Origin: Nectonema munidae | Taxonomy: Eukaryota > Nematomorpha > Nectonematoida > Nectonematidae | Assembly: GCA_030549495.1 (NCBI GenBank) | Contig: JAUIRK010000743.1 | Coordinates: 80,132-144,131, forward strand | Direction of reading: 5' to 3' | Length of the DNA stretch: 64,000 nt | Part shown: positions 11,704 to 22,986 of the stretch, piece after piece | Numbering within the stretch: position 1 is the stretch's first letter | How the letters are laid out: each line of letters opens with the position of its first letter | Notes under the pieces: model-generated | Told to the model about the DNA's origin: nothing | The model's input: the letters and a program-made list of their open reading frames with translations, nothing else | Databases searched by the model: none | Position numbers and translations under genes: made by a program

Positions 11704-12541
11704 TTGTTAGCTCACAATGTTGGAAACATGTTAGAATCTTTGAGAGAAAACAATGAATTTTTCGTTCAACTGAAAAAAACTTCCTCGAGTTTTTCAGATC
11801 AAATTCTCTTCACCACATTGTCCCATCGTGAAAGCAATGACCCATTTATCAGTTTATACAATGAAATAATTGTCGCTTGTTGGTTTACTCAATGTGAAGC
11901 AAAGGTGAGTGTTTCTTTTATTTGAAAAATGTTAACTTCTGATTTCATAGTTTATGCTTTTTAACCTAATTTTAAGCTAAAGTAATGTAATTTTTATTAT
12001 ATTGTATTCATTTGTTAATTTTATATTTGTAATGATTTTTCATCTAATAGTAAAACTTTTTTGAAGATTTCAAGAACGTGATAATGAATTTTTCAATGCT
12101 GTCAGATGTTTATGTCCAACAAACTCCTATTTTTTTAACCAAGAAGAACTGAACATGATAGCTTCTCATTTTGGAATTATGAATGATTCTTTATTCGTTA
12201 GCCAAACAGAAGTTGCTAAGAGTTTTATATTGAAAAACTATAAAGCTGATAAGCATAAGGATCTGAAAGACATTATTGAGATTATTTCTCCAATAAAGGA
12301 AGCAATAGAAAGAAGCATTTACAATTTGTATATAGGTATAAATTTGATTTGTAAATATATTGTATTGCAGTATTACTTGTACCAATTTTAATTATTGCAG
12401 GATCATTGACGATTGGTATCAGCACGGCTTCTTGCGAGAGGAGGTTTTCTTTTTTGAAGCGCATTTTGTCTGAGCAAAGATCATCAATGCTCCATGAACG
12501 AAAGCGCAACCCTATATTTGAGAAATTATACAAGGAACATT
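11704..12541 (+). pseudogene. hAT transposase C-terminal half with dimerisation domain
   Basis: Frames in the same orientation encode LRENNEFFVQLKKTSSSF, then a PFISLYNEII segment, then NQEELNMIASHFG near 12150. The hAT C-terminal dimerisation motif follows at about 12405-12490, seen as TIGISTASCERRFSFLKRI. Short stretches between them could be introns (for example GTGAGT at 11905) or decay. The protein ends near 12541, about 400 bp before the right inverted repeat. Confidence 0.8.
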
Positions 12542-12947
12542 AATCTTGATGACTTTATGAAGGTGTTTGCTCAAAATTCTCGCAGAATTCAATTGTTTTA
12601 GCTTTGAACAAAAACAATTTAGCGGCTCTATATGGCTACTGGCGACTCTACCGCTTAAAAAAGAGAGAACGCGCCTATCTTAATACCTCACAAAACATTG
12701 AAAACCATATTAGAATTTGTTTTGAGTTTAATAATGAAAAATGATCGTTTAAATCACTAAAAAAATGTTTTATCAAAATTTAAATCAAACCAATTCATCT
12801 ATTTTCAATGTTTTGAAGGTGGTGTGGAAAATTAAGAATTTTTCCTATGAATTTTAAAAACTTAATCAGGGTGATTCAGATTTTTCAATATAAGCCTATC
12901 CCCCCCCCCCCCATGTACTTCGCTCTGGCTACGCCACTGACTCTTTA

Positions 12948-13320
12948 ACCTCGACATTCTACATGCATGATATTCCGACACCTCCCGCCAACATTTATAT
13001 CTCATCTTATGCCGATGATTTATCAATCATGTCAATTCACACCAATGCAAACGCATGTACCACTCAAGCACAAGCCTATATAGTGCAACTCGAAAACAGG
13101 CCAAAACGGACATACTCGAAGTATCACCAACCATGTCCACTACCACGCTCCTAATAAGCCACAATAAGGAACATCAGTACACATCAAGAACTACACTCAA
13201 AATATCACAATACCACACAAAAAAAACCAAAATACTGGGTATGACACAACACTTCTACTTCACAACTCACATAGACACCTTAATCTCAAAATGAAGACCC
13301 ACACTCGGCGCACTAACTGA
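12948..13320 (+). mobile_element. LINE, middle of reverse transcriptase with YADD box
   Basis: The frame resumes with a YMHDIPTPP motif and SSYADDLSIMS, the catalytic YxDD box of reverse transcriptase. A later segment includes KTKILGM and ends in RPTLGALT. It continues the fragment at 3626-4265 across the hAT. At 13320 it is interrupted by a 525-bp insert and continues at 13851. Confidence 0.85.
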
Positions 13321-13845
13321 CGGTGCCGGGTTAAAACGCCCGAAAATAATAATTCGGGCGTTACTATTTTCTGAAGTTTATTCCATTTGGACAGTTTTCA
13401 AAACGGTCGATTTGACACGAAATGATAGTGATCAATTTGACTTGAAAGATAAAAGTGATCATACAAAAATACATTATTTCTTTGGTTTGCAAAACAATTA
13501 AACTACCAATTTAAACCAAAAATCAGTTTGAAACCAGAAAAGATGTGACTCATTTAAACAGGAAAACAAGAATATAAATAATTTCTGATTTTGGTTCAAA
13601 ATTTCAGGAGTAGTTTGATTTGATAGGATTGATAAATTAAGAATCTTGTATGTGTTTTTTATGCATGTGAAACAAGAAACTGTTAAATTTAACATATTCT
13701 TAGAAAAATATATAAGATAATAATTGGAAAAAAGCGTAGATACAAGAAAAAATCTTAAATTTTTAAATATTTTTTGTAGATTCAAGTTTCAGAAGTTCTT
13801 GTATCGGGTGTTTGGTATCGGGCGTTTTGGTTTTCGGGCGTTTTG
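13321..13845. mobile_element. 525-bp MITE-like insert with CGGGCGTTTT ends
   Basis: The LINE reading frame is broken cleanly: GALT ends at 13320 and ETNKETS follows at 13851. The five bases ACTGA occur on both sides (13316-13320 and 13846-13850), a likely target duplication. The two ends carry inverted copies of AAAACGCCCGAAAA; the right end has the CGGGCGTTTT motif twice. The interior is AT-rich with no coding frame. The superfamily is not clear. Confidence 0.72.
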
Positions 13846-13850
13846 ACTGA

Positions 13851-14550
13851 GACAAATAAAGAAACCTCTACCGTTATCTACAAACAATACATACGTTCAA
13901 TAATGAACTACGCTAGCCCATCCTGGGCTCACAAAACCTCTAATACAGAAATAAATAAATTAACTAAAATACAAAAACTGAACTGCAAATCAACACCCAT
14001 TCAACATTTACATGCAGAAAGAAAGATTCTCACTCTAATGCAACATCTTGACACGGGAGGCAGCCAATTCCTTGCCTCCTACAATCAATCAATTAAAGAA
14101 CACTCCTCATCGATATTACTCTACAATTCTAAAATCAATACCCCAACTAGCAAACATGGCAGAATACAAAAATACATTCACACGCACTTAACTAAACAAG
14201 CTCTTCTCAATCTTCCTTGCAACAAAATTCTGGACGCCCCACCCCCTGAAATAAACAGCGAAGAAACACAGCCCTCCAGGTCGGAGCGAGTAAAGATTAC
14301 ACTGCGACCATCATCCAGCACTCAACACCTACAAACAGCGTTTCAACAATACAAGACCCACAGATCTCTCTACCCAATCCCTCACTCAGTCAAACACGTC
14401 ATTGAAGACTGTTCCAACCTAACGACACAAAATCACTAGCGTCAAGCAGCTTTGGTCAGAACCAGCAAACGTGGTCTCTTACCTGCGTGGTTCTGGCTTT
14501 CTGGCATGACGGAGCCCGGGGAACAACAACAACTCGGGACGAACTAACCA
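13851..14550 (+). mobile_element. LINE, C-terminal region and 3' end
   Basis: A 195-codon frame begins ETNKETSTVIYKQYIRSIMN and YASPSWAH, the block that follows the thumb of Jockey-like reverse transcriptases, and continues through ERVKITLRPSS to a last stop at 14439. The expected zinc-knuckle cysteines are mostly lost. A tail encoding LWSEPANVVSYLR is readable around 14450-14490, and the element probably ends near 14550. Confidence 0.8.
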
Positions 14551-15041
14551 AAATATTTTATATAAAAAATATTAATAAAATTTAACAAACAAAACCAATG
14601 AGATTCTATGGCTTTTTTTGTGATTTTGAGGTAAATGATCTATTCTTAATCCACTTTTCGACTTGAGGTAGAGTACTATGGTGAGACTGCCTCCTCATGT
14701 ATGCTTATGTTAATAAAACAATATAAAAATAAAGATTATTTGTAAATCAATTCCAATTTGCATAATAAAAGACAAAAAATATACAAGTAAATTTTTTTGG
14801 ATAGAATATAATTATTATTAAAAATATGAACATTGTAATAGAATTTTATCAAATTTTATCAGTTCATTTTTAAATAGATATTTTAAAACAAAGGAACAAA
14901 ATTGAATTTTGTAACAAAACGATTGTTCATATAATATGTATACAATTTTTTGAATCTGTTATAACTTTGATATGTTTATAAGTTAAGCATTATTAAGAGT
15001 ATATATGCTATTTTGAAATTTATGATTAAACTACAAATCTT
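14551..15041. other. AT-rich spacer downstream of OGG1
   Basis: This lies 3' of OGG1 on the minus strand and likely includes its untranslated tail. No other gene or repeat was recognised. Confidence 0.5.
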
Positions 15042-16088
15042 TCAAGGTTTTTTACGTTTGTTTCTGCTTTTAACGGGATTTAATAAATCTGCTGTAAAGA
15101 GATACATTTGTGCCCATCCTGCAAATTCACCGCCAAAAAGTCTCCGATAAAAAAGACTGACTTTGGAGTAGGTAGACTTAGAAATGGAATTTTTTCGGCG
15201 AAGGATGTCGAGGTTGTAAACGTGACTGGCGAGACTGAGTAAATGGGTGTCGAGAGGAAACGCCTCATACTTTTGTAGGGCACTTAAGCATATGCAATCT
15301 GCTACTTTATAGCCAACTCCGGGAACACACGTCAATTCAGCAGCAGCCACTTCATAGGGCAGAGAGGAAACGTGGTTTATCCAGCTAAGATGACCTCCAT
15401 TCTCGCCATCCTTCAAGGCGATAAATCGCGATGCTTCACAGATCTGCTTCGCCTTATACCCAAAGCTGAGCCTTCTTAATTTCGTCTCAAGGTTTTGGCC
15501 GTTCCCTTCTTCGAACTCATTCGCCATTTGCAGCTGTTGAGAAGAGGGAAAGGAAAAATAGGACAATCCATCGATAACGGCTACCAACTTGCCGAAATTT
15601 GAAGCGAGCTTTTCAACCAAGGATGAAATCCTCTTGATGTTGTTGTTTGCTGAGCAGATGTAGGAGTAGAGGGATTCGTTGGGGCACTGGTTCAAAACAC
15701 GAAGGCCCTTCAAACTGGAGTAGTGCTTTGCAAAGTATTTATCTTTCAAACAAAACTTTCGAGCATGTGGAGAAAAATCGAAATCTAGATTGAGGTAGTG
15801 TCTTAGAAAAAGTTGATGCTTTGCGCAAGAACCTTCATCATTAGCAACAGTATCCAACTTGTCTTCACGATTTTTGAAAGTTGGATCAAAGTACTTGACT
15901 AGAATAGAACCGATTTTACTTTGATGGAGGCGATAAACAGTGTTATTTAAAACGGCTACATAATTATGTACTGCGTCATCAATCAACTTCCAACTGAATG
16001 ATTGTCCATTGGTCAAAGTTAGGGCCAAATCCAACTCGTCGAAGGAAGAGTTTATCGTGAAAGAAGGAAGATTTTTCCATTTTAGCAT
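15042..16088 (-). CDS. OGG1: 8-oxoguanine DNA glycosylase/AP lyase (OGG1)
   Basis: OGG1 removes 8-oxoguanine paired with cytosine and nicks the abasic site, starting base-excision repair in nucleus and mitochondria. The 348-residue product is close to the human length (345). The N-terminal OGG domain spans about 1-135 and includes GQSFSWKLI, the counterpart of GQSFRW. The block SYICSANNNIKRI follows at ~142-154. The helix-hairpin-helix is CVPGVGYKVADCICL, with catalytic Lys261 (human K249), and then FPLDTHLL with Asp280 (human D268). Near the C-terminus AGWAQMYLFTADL matches the conserved AGWAQ-LF-ADL. There are no stops or frameshifts and no introns in the coding region. The Lys/Arg-rich tail could aid nuclear entry. 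The start at 16088 precedes the conserved domain by a normal distance. Confidence 0.96.
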   Translation of the reverse strand: MLKWKNLPSFTINSSFDELDLALTLTNGQSFSWKLIDDAVHNYVAVLNNTVYRLHQSKIGSILVKYFDPTFKNREDKLDTVANDEGSCAKHQLFLRHYLNLDFDFSPHARKFCLKDKYFAKHYSSLKGLRVLNQCPNESLYSYICSANNNIKRISSLVEKLASNFGKLVAVIDGLSYFSFPSSQQLQMANEFEEGNGQNLETKLRRLSFGYKAKQICEASRFIALKDGENGGHLSWINHVSSLPYEVAAAELTCVPGVGYKVADCICLSALQKYEAFPLDTHLLSLASHVYNLDILRRKNSISKSTYSKVSLFYRRLFGGEFAGWAQMYLFTADLLNPVKSRNKRKKP

Positions 16089-16466
16089 TTAATAGAAGAA
16101 AGCCCAGTAGTAGAGCTTTAAATCTTTTTTAATTTCAAAGTGTCAAAAGGATCTTTATAGGATCAATGTCTAGATTCTAGAAGAAAAAAACAATAGGTAA
16201 ATGAAAAATTACTATCAGAGATCTGGCAAGACCACCGGGGAGACAACTTGCCAGACCTTGTTATATATTTTGATATAAAAATCAAAAATGCCAAAAAAAA
16301 CCTTTCAAAAAATAATTCTACGCAAAAGTTCAAAACATTTAACTTTAAAATTGCAGTTTTATTTCATGAAAACAATATGATTGGTTGAAATGTTTATGTA
16401 ATTGACGATTTTTTTGGAAATTTTTACTTATTTGTTTGAGGAAGAAATTTAATTTTACACCATTTT
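16089..16466. promoter_or_regulatory. Upstream region of OGG1
   Basis: This is the 5' flank of OGG1 on the minus strand and must contain its promoter, though no specific element can be assigned. It is AT-rich and free of recognisable transposons. Confidence 0.35.
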
Positions 16467-17245
16467 AAAACCACTCTACTATCAGAACCTAGATTTATTT
16501 TTATAAAATAATTTTAGTTTTCATTTTTTTATAAATTAACTTTCATTTTTATATTGCTTATAACTTTTGAATTATTCGCAAAAAATTTTAAGTGCGAAAC
16601 AAATAACTTTCAAGTTTGAAAAATTAGTTAATAAATTTTTGGTAAAATATAATGTTTAATTTACACTTTGATTCCTCCAAAAAAAACGATTTTGGATTGC
16701 GCTTATTGATGTGTTCACTGAAGAAAAAAATGAGAAGAGAAAAAGATGTGTTTTACTAAATTTTTCTCAATAATTAACCTCATGAATGTATATTCTTTTT
16801 TCATTATAAACTACTTCCTTACAATACCTTAAATTAATTTGTAGATTTTTATATTGTTACATTTTGACAAATGTTCACCTTTAATTTGTAACAATTTCCA
16901 AGACAATTATAAAACCACTCTTCTATCAGAACCAAAATTTATTTTTAGATTTTTAGAAAATCTTTTTAGTTTTCGGTTTTTTATAAATTAACCTTCGTTT
17001 TTTACTTATAACTTTTGAATTAGTTCTCAAAAATTTAAGTGCGGGTTTGATTTACACTTTGATTCCTCGAAAAAAAATATGTTTTGGATAAATATTATTT
17101 TTATTATTGTTTATTGCATATAAATTTCTAAAGATAAGATAAATAGATCAAAATATGTGTTTTAATCAATTTTTCTCAATAAGTAACCTCATGAATTTAT
17201 ATTGTTTTTTTCTTTATAAACTACTCCCTTACAATACCCTAAATT
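16467..17245. repeat. Tandem duplication with a 444-bp period, ~2 copies
   Basis: AAAACCACTCT-CTATCAGAACC begins at 16467 and again at 16911. In both copies it is followed by matching blocks such as TTATAACTTTTGAATTA, CAATAA-TAACCTCATGAAT and CCTTACAATACC. The second copy has an internal deletion, and a short third start is visible near 17235. No coding frame is present. Confidence 0.8.
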
Positions 17246-17465
17246 TATTTCTATATTTTTATAAAATAATTTTAATTTTCGGTTCTCACACACTGGCGCA
17301 AACACACACATTGAAGAAATATTTTTCCTGTATGATGTTTTAGGAAACTCTTCTATATTGAAATATTCTCATAACCTGTACGGTTGAACACGGGTAAACA
17401 ACTTGATTGTCATCTCCAACCTGTATACTACAACGGTTTCTATTCCTTAGTAAGATTTTTGGAGG

Positions 17466-17925
17466 GTAATGACCCCAAATTGAGTTCATTGATACGTACT
17501 TGAACTCAAAATTTTACCCAAAATTTTTTTCTACGAGATATTAAAATAATTTTTTAAAATTTGTTCATTAGATTAAAGTACACTTTTAACTAAAATATTT
17601 TCTTAAAAAAAATTGAAACAATTTGATTCAATATTTTTTTAAAGGTTTTTGTCCAAAAAAAGTTGACATAATGCGATCTTTTTAATTAAAATAAAATTTT
17701 TTTTTCTAATTTTTACATTTACTTATTTTAATATCGCTTGGATTTTATTTTAAAATTTTGAAAAATATTTATTTTTGACATCTTTTTTTTGATTTTAACA
17801 ATTTTAAAAATTTTTGTTAAAATTTACAAATTTTAATTTTGAAAAAAAACTTTATGTGAGAAATTTTTTAAAAACATTTTAAACCATCGCTATCTTAAAG
17901 ATCATCCTTTTACCCGCATTTTGCA
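17466..17925 (-). mobile_element. Tigger 3'-end fragment, inverted relative to 6028-6490
   Basis: GTAATGACCCCAAATTGAG at its left matches the inverse of the end of the 6-kb Tigger tail, and the CTATCTTAAAGATCATCCTT segment at its right matches the inverse of that tail's start. The coding part is absent, so this is a solo end or a short non-autonomous derivative. Confidence 0.65.
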
Positions 17926-18719
17926 TGTCGTTTCGTTTTTGAAAAAATTTCTAAAAAATTTTTTTATAAGCCTTGGAACAATATGGACAAATTTACAATT
18001 TTCGACCATATTTTAGCGTTTAAAATGAATTATTACATTTTTTTTATGCATATTCATAAAATATACCTAATATTTAAGCATAATAAGTTGAAAAAATTTG
18101 GAATTTTTTTTATATAAAATTTATCCAATTTTTAATTTTAATATCTCATTTTCCATAAACGACCAAACTTTTTTAAAAAAAAATATTCAACTAAAAACAA
18201 AAACTTAAATAAAATTTAGTGTATTAAACAAAAAAAACTATATTATATGCTTAAAATAAAAAAAGTCGAATGTCAAGTGAAGAATGTCAAGGAAGTATTG
18301 CAAACAAAGTGTCCTTGTTTTCAAACGTCGCAACATTTATAGCCCCGTCAAGATGCTTTATTTGTGCAGCAATTGTTTATAACTTGATTATAAGTGTAAC
18401 TTTTTTCACTTGTGTCGCCATGATTGATTTGATAATAAACTAATGACTATTGATTAAAATTCAAAATTTTCTTTTTGATTACATAAGAGACGTTATATAA
18501 AATAATATATTAATAAAAAGTTTTTTTTAACAAGGCGCTGGTTTTATTTATAGAAGTTTTTATATTCAACAAAAAAAATTCAAGCTGTTTTGATTCTAAG
18601 TAGAAAAAATAAATAATTATAATAAAAATTTTTATTTATGCATTTTAAATAAAATTACAAGATTTTACAAACTCATTTTCTTTTTAAAAATTTTTTTAAA
18701 AAAATTATATAAATAAAAA
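17926..18719. other. Very AT-rich DNA before the LTR element
   Basis: No gene was recognised. The less AT-rich patch at about 18270-18450 may be old element sequence, but nothing specific is visible. Confidence 0.4.
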
Positions 18720-20090
18720 ATGCATTTATTTTATGTCGACAGCAGGGAGCACATCTTCAAAATTATTGAGGGGGGAGCGAATTTTCATCAGAAATCAAAC
18801 AGAATTTCTAAAATTCTTACTGAAACTCAGAAGAACTACAGCCAAATTCAGAAAGAATCCCTGGCTATCGTCTTCGGATTGAAGTTCTACCAGTACATCT
18901 ACGGACGGAAGTTCACCTTGGTCACGGACCATGGACCTCTCATTGCGATGTTTGGAACAGGAAAAGCTACCCCACCCTCGCTCCAAATCGTCTTGCTCGG
19001 TGGGCCATGATGTTGAATAAGTTTGACTACGATATTGAATACCGGCGAACCACGGATCACTCCAATTCTGATACTCTGAGTCGCCTGCCTGCGTTCAACG
19101 AACCAATTTTGATGGTGAGGAAAGTAGGTGTACACGCAAAGGATGGCCTCCAAGGGAAAGTGAGGAAGGTAGTGAAATGCAGCGCTTTGGACTTGCCGAT
19201 TTTCTAGCCGTAATTAACGGATGCCTTGTCATGGGATCCAGAGTCGTCGTCCCAGCCCTCCTCCGCAGAAACGTCGTGGATCAGCTTCATATTGGGCATT
19301 TCGGGATGGAACGCATGAAGCAGCTAGCACGAACTTCCGTTAACTGGCCGAACATTGCAGATGACATTGAAGCCAGCTGCAGAAGTTGGGTTCCTTGTGG
19401 AGAGCACCAGAGGAAGCCGTCTAGGCCAACGGTTCACCCTTGGATGCTACCTGAAAAGCCATGGAGTCGACTACACTTGGATCATGCTATTAACTTTTTA
19501 GGATCCAACTGGTTTGTCCTAGTCGATGCATACTCCAAATACCCGTGCGCACCCAACGCTACTCAACTCCCGCCAGATCCGCACAAAGATCGATGTGCTG
19601 CCGTCATCTCCAGCTCATGCTGTTCAAGGAAAGCAAGCCAAGGAAGCTTCAAGGTAACAAGGACAAAAAAGCTTATCGAAGCTGGCTCATCGCTACAATA
19701 TTGGGGACGCTGTATACGCGCTCTACTTCAGTCCACGCCACGAAAAAGATGCCCGCTGGGTTCCTGCCGTTGTCACCATGCACAAAGGTACGCGAACATA
19801 TAATGTCCGAGTCAAGCCCTGTGAACCAACCTAGAGACGTCACGAGGAGCAGCTACAACAACGTTTATGTTCCTACGCCAAACCGGGATTGGACGTCCCT
19901 TCCACCGGAGACGCACCTACTCATGAAATGCCAGGCTAACCTGATCCGAAGCCACATGATCAGTTACCGTCTGAAGCCGACGCTGCACAAGAGCCTAAAA
20001 GAATACGTCGATCTTCGTGGAAGAACAAAGGAATACCCCCTCGCCGTTATTCGCCTTCCGGGTGAACCAGAAGCTTAGTGGAGAGGTGTT
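18720..20090 (+). mobile_element. Ty3/gypsy-type LTR retrotransposon, partial pol fossil
   Basis: Parts of a pol region are recognisable in order: an RNase H segment (about 18.75-18.97 kb), a linker, an integrase zinc-binding region (about 19.25-19.40 kb), the start of an integrase core (about 19.44-19.55 kb) and a C-terminal tail (about 19.65-20.08 kb). Gag, protease and most of reverse transcriptase are missing, and no pair of LTRs is visible. It is a broken, internally shortened fossil with several breaks and looks moderately old. Its GC content is clearly higher than its surroundings. Confidence 0.85.
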
Positions 20091-20507
20091 ATAAAAGTAG
20101 CTTATACAAATCAGGCATTTGCACAATCTTCCCTCAGCAGCAGTGCAAAATTGTTTACCTCAACCAAAGTGCATGCTAATTAAAGAAGAATTTGAATGAA
20201 GCCCTATCAAATCAATGGAAATAGTTTCTTCCAACAAATTATACCTTCTTTTATTTTACGCTTTCTCTGGTTAAAACACAACACACTGGTCATAACACAA
20301 AGAATCGAAAAATATTCTTTAAAAAATCAAAAAATATTTTTTTTTAAATATATATCGTTGGCTCCCGTTACTTTTATACAAAGATAAGTCTAACATCGTC
20401 TTTCCGAATAAGGTAAATGTAATTTTTTAGTGATTCAATGATTTTTCCAAAAAAGTAGTCATATAAAAATTTTACAGTTGTAAGATCGTCAATCTTTAAG
20501 GATACCA
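20091..20507. other. Sequence downstream of the LTR element
   Basis: It begins with TGTTATAAAAG just after a purine-rich GTGGAGAGG, which could mark the start of a 3' LTR. No matching copy or end could be found, so this remains a guess. No gene is present. Confidence 0.3.
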
Positions 20508-20935
20508 CTTAGTATAGGTATTGGAATGGGTATGTCGCAAACATTGACGCCATTTTTAGAGGATTTAACTGACGCTTTTTGTTGTGTAATTTTAAATTGA
20601 AAATAGATAGTACATCTGATTTACTTTTGGTTTCCAGATGTTTTTTGATCGAAGGAGTATTGGCACTTTTTGTGTTGAGTCTGCATGTTGGGGCTTGCAG
20701 TGTTTGTTGTTGGGAGGAAAGATTGGTAAGAATTTAGTACGAACACTAGCATATGATTGTTGTTGTCTAGCCACAGTGGTTTAGACAGTATGTTAGATTT
20801 TGGTAAAGGTAATGTAAATTGAAACGGTTATTGTGTTATAAATGTTTAATTGTTTGTTATAAATATTATATAGTATTAAAGATAGATAATTAAATTTGTC
20901 CTGAAATTCTTCTAGAAACAATTGGAAGCTATTAA
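20508..20935 (-). mobile_element. LINE ORF1/5' fragment, second copy of the family at 22.2-27.1 kb
   Basis: The segment around GGTATGTCGCAAACATTGACG, then TGACGCTTTTTGTTGTG, matches 26375-26440. The frame with QQSYASVRTKFLPIFP on the minus strand matches LQESYASASNKFLPISS of the larger LINE. The right end CCTGAAATTCTTCTAGAAAC matches 27040-27062. An internal deletion separates these blocks. Confidence 0.75.
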
Positions 20936-21211
20936 AAACTTTATGGATTAGTTCTAGCTTGTAAGTCGCTAATTGTAAATATTAAAAGGAATAGAAGTAC
21001 AAATATAAAAAAAATGAATAGAAACACGGAAAGGAAAAGGGGAAAAAATAGGGAGGTCAGCAGTGGAGGATGTAGACGTTAAAAAATTTTAATTTCCAAG
21101 ATAAATGTTTGAGTGGATAAATTAAGTTTAGGATGAAAGATTAGTTGTGCAAGATCTAGAATTGCAGAAAGCCTTCTAAGCCAAGGTAACATTCTAGATT
21201 GGGAACAATTG
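20936..21211. other. AT-rich DNA, nothing recognised
   Basis: No gene or repeat boundary was seen here. Confidence 0.4.
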
Positions 21212-21219
21212 AAATAGAC

Positions 21220-21469
21220 CAGGGATCGGCAAACTTTTTTACCCTTCAAAACTTTCATGTAACATTTGCTTCACATCGATCCCCACCACACATAGAAATG
21301 TTTCATAAAAACATTAAGCCAAAAAGGTTTCATGTATCTTATACTAGATATGTTTTTAAAGGAGGAGATTTGTTACCACTATAAAGTAAAAAAGCATAGC
21401 ACAATTTGGTAAGTTTCCCTATCTTATCGACCCCCAAAAATCTGTTATCGACCACTTTGCCGACCCCTG
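21220..21469. mobile_element. 250-bp hAT-type MITE
   Basis: The left end is CAGGGATCGGCAAACTTTTT and the right end is the inverse of CAGGGGTCGGCAAA, a classic hAT terminus. The 8-mers AAATAGAC (21212-21219) and AACTAGAC (21470-21477) flank it with one mismatch. It has no transposase and so moved using an autonomous relative. Confidence 0.9.
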
Positions 21470-21477
21470 AACTAGAC

Positions 21478-22199
21478 ATCAAATATTTATTAAAATAAAT
21501 AAAATCCAGTCGTACTTAGGACTCTGAAATATTCTGGTTTTTCAGGATTGTCTGGTTTTACCAGATGCTTAACAATGATAGAGAAAAAACGCTTCGTTTA
21601 TATTTTCAAAAAAGAAGCTTTGGAAAATCTAACCCAAAATGTGGTTTTTTATTATAAAATTTTTACTTCCATGCATTTTCATATTGGTTAATTGTGTAAG
21701 CAATATAAAACTTAGTTCATGTCTTTTAAAATACATATTTTTCGCAGTTAGCTTATTTAAAAACTGGTACTCCTATATACTGTGCCTAGATAGAAAGGGC
21801 ATTTGGATACAATGTGTATTTAATGTTTATTCCAACTTACCATCCTAAAGTATAAATGTAGAGACACTTTTTTTAATTGAATTTAATTATTTTATTTAAT
21901 AAATAAGAAAACAATACTAATTTGGACTTCTTAATAAAGAAAATGTAGATCGAAAAAATTGGCTGTTGATTTTTCTCTCGATCTGTTAATTAAATAAGAG
22001 TGACGATAAAAATTAATGTATATCTATTGCTATTGATTAAAGGAGCAGTATAATTTCCTAGAATAATCACCATAAATTCAACGAGTTAAAATAAAACACA
22101 CTTACTTATTAAAATAATGAATAAATATCTAATAGTTTATACATAAATATAAAAATATATTTTAAAAATTTTAAATACCCTTTTAGATTGAAGCAAAAA
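21478..22199. other. AT-rich DNA, nothing recognised
   Basis: No coding frame, RNA or repeat end was recognised. Confidence 0.4.
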
Positions 22200-22986
22200 G
22201 AGTAGAAAAAATATTGCAAAAAGCCTTTTTCGATAAATATTGAATTTATAGGTAGGTATGGAGATTTCTAAGAACTTTCCAGCTGGAGCTGATATGCTTG
22301 CAAGTCTGTTGGAATTTAGTCTTCAAAGTGTAAGTTTAGACTTTGTGGGTCTTTCTGAAATAGAAAAGAAAATTTGGAAGATTTTCATGGCTGTGGACAC
22401 TAGACTATTTTGTAGAATGTATGGGTTAGTGATGATAATGGCTTATTGTTATTGGATATTTGGGGGAGAATTGAGTGTTTGGTTTGCAGAGAGTATTGGT
22501 TCGATTGTGGTTATGAGAAGAGAGAGATGTGTGATTAGAAGATCATGTAGAGAGGATGGAATATCTTTAAAAAAGTAGCGACTTTTTTCAAGGAGTTGGT
22601 GTCTGTAAGAATGAAAAATTGGACAATAAAAGGGAATATGTATAGGTGTTTCAATGTACGAACAGCTAAAACGACAAAAAGGGCTTGAGTGAAGTTTGAA
22701 TTTGAAGAAGTATGCATTACAAGGGCAATGGCATGATAGCTAGCGGATGTTCCGAGAGAGTGAGTCAAAGTTTTTGTTTAAAATGAGTTGTGATAATGGC
22801 ATAGATGTCGGAAGTGATGTGATGGTTGAGTCAATAGATTGTTGCCCCTGCAGTAGTGTAGAGTTAGTTATTGTGTTTGTAAATGTGGAGATGGGTAGAG
22901 AAAATAGGGGTAGGATCTGGGCACCAGACGATTTTTAATTCAAAGTGATTAGATTGGTGAATAAGTTTGCTTGCTAAACTATAAGT

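Larger units (their letters stand above)
4274..12939 (+). mobile_element. hAT-superfamily DNA transposon (ZMYM1-like), 8.7 kb, with internal insertions
   Basis: The left end is CAGAGGCGTAGCTCAG and the right end, inverted, is CAGTGGCGTAGCCAGAG, a typical hAT terminus. Both ends run into G/C homopolymer tracts. The flanking 8-mers ACTTTTTA (4266-4273) and ACTCTTTA (12940-12947) differ by one base and are the target duplication; the surrounding LINE frame is continuous across them. Inside, in order, are a TTF-type zinc-finger region (6.5-6.8 kb), a DUF4371-like segment (7.2-7.4 kb) and the C-terminal dimerisation region (11.7-12.5 kb). A Tigger fragment, an antisense transposase-like unit and two satellite arrays sit between them, and this explains its size. 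Confidence 0.88.

Noticed and set aside
20091-20507. 3' LTR of the gypsy-type fossil
   Set aside because: A TG start after a purine tract is suggestive, but no second LTR or clear end was found, so no LTR was annotated.
22258-22578. Plus-strand 106-codon open frame
   Set aside because: It overlaps the C-terminal part of the minus-strand LINE and has no recognisable domain, so it is a shadow frame.
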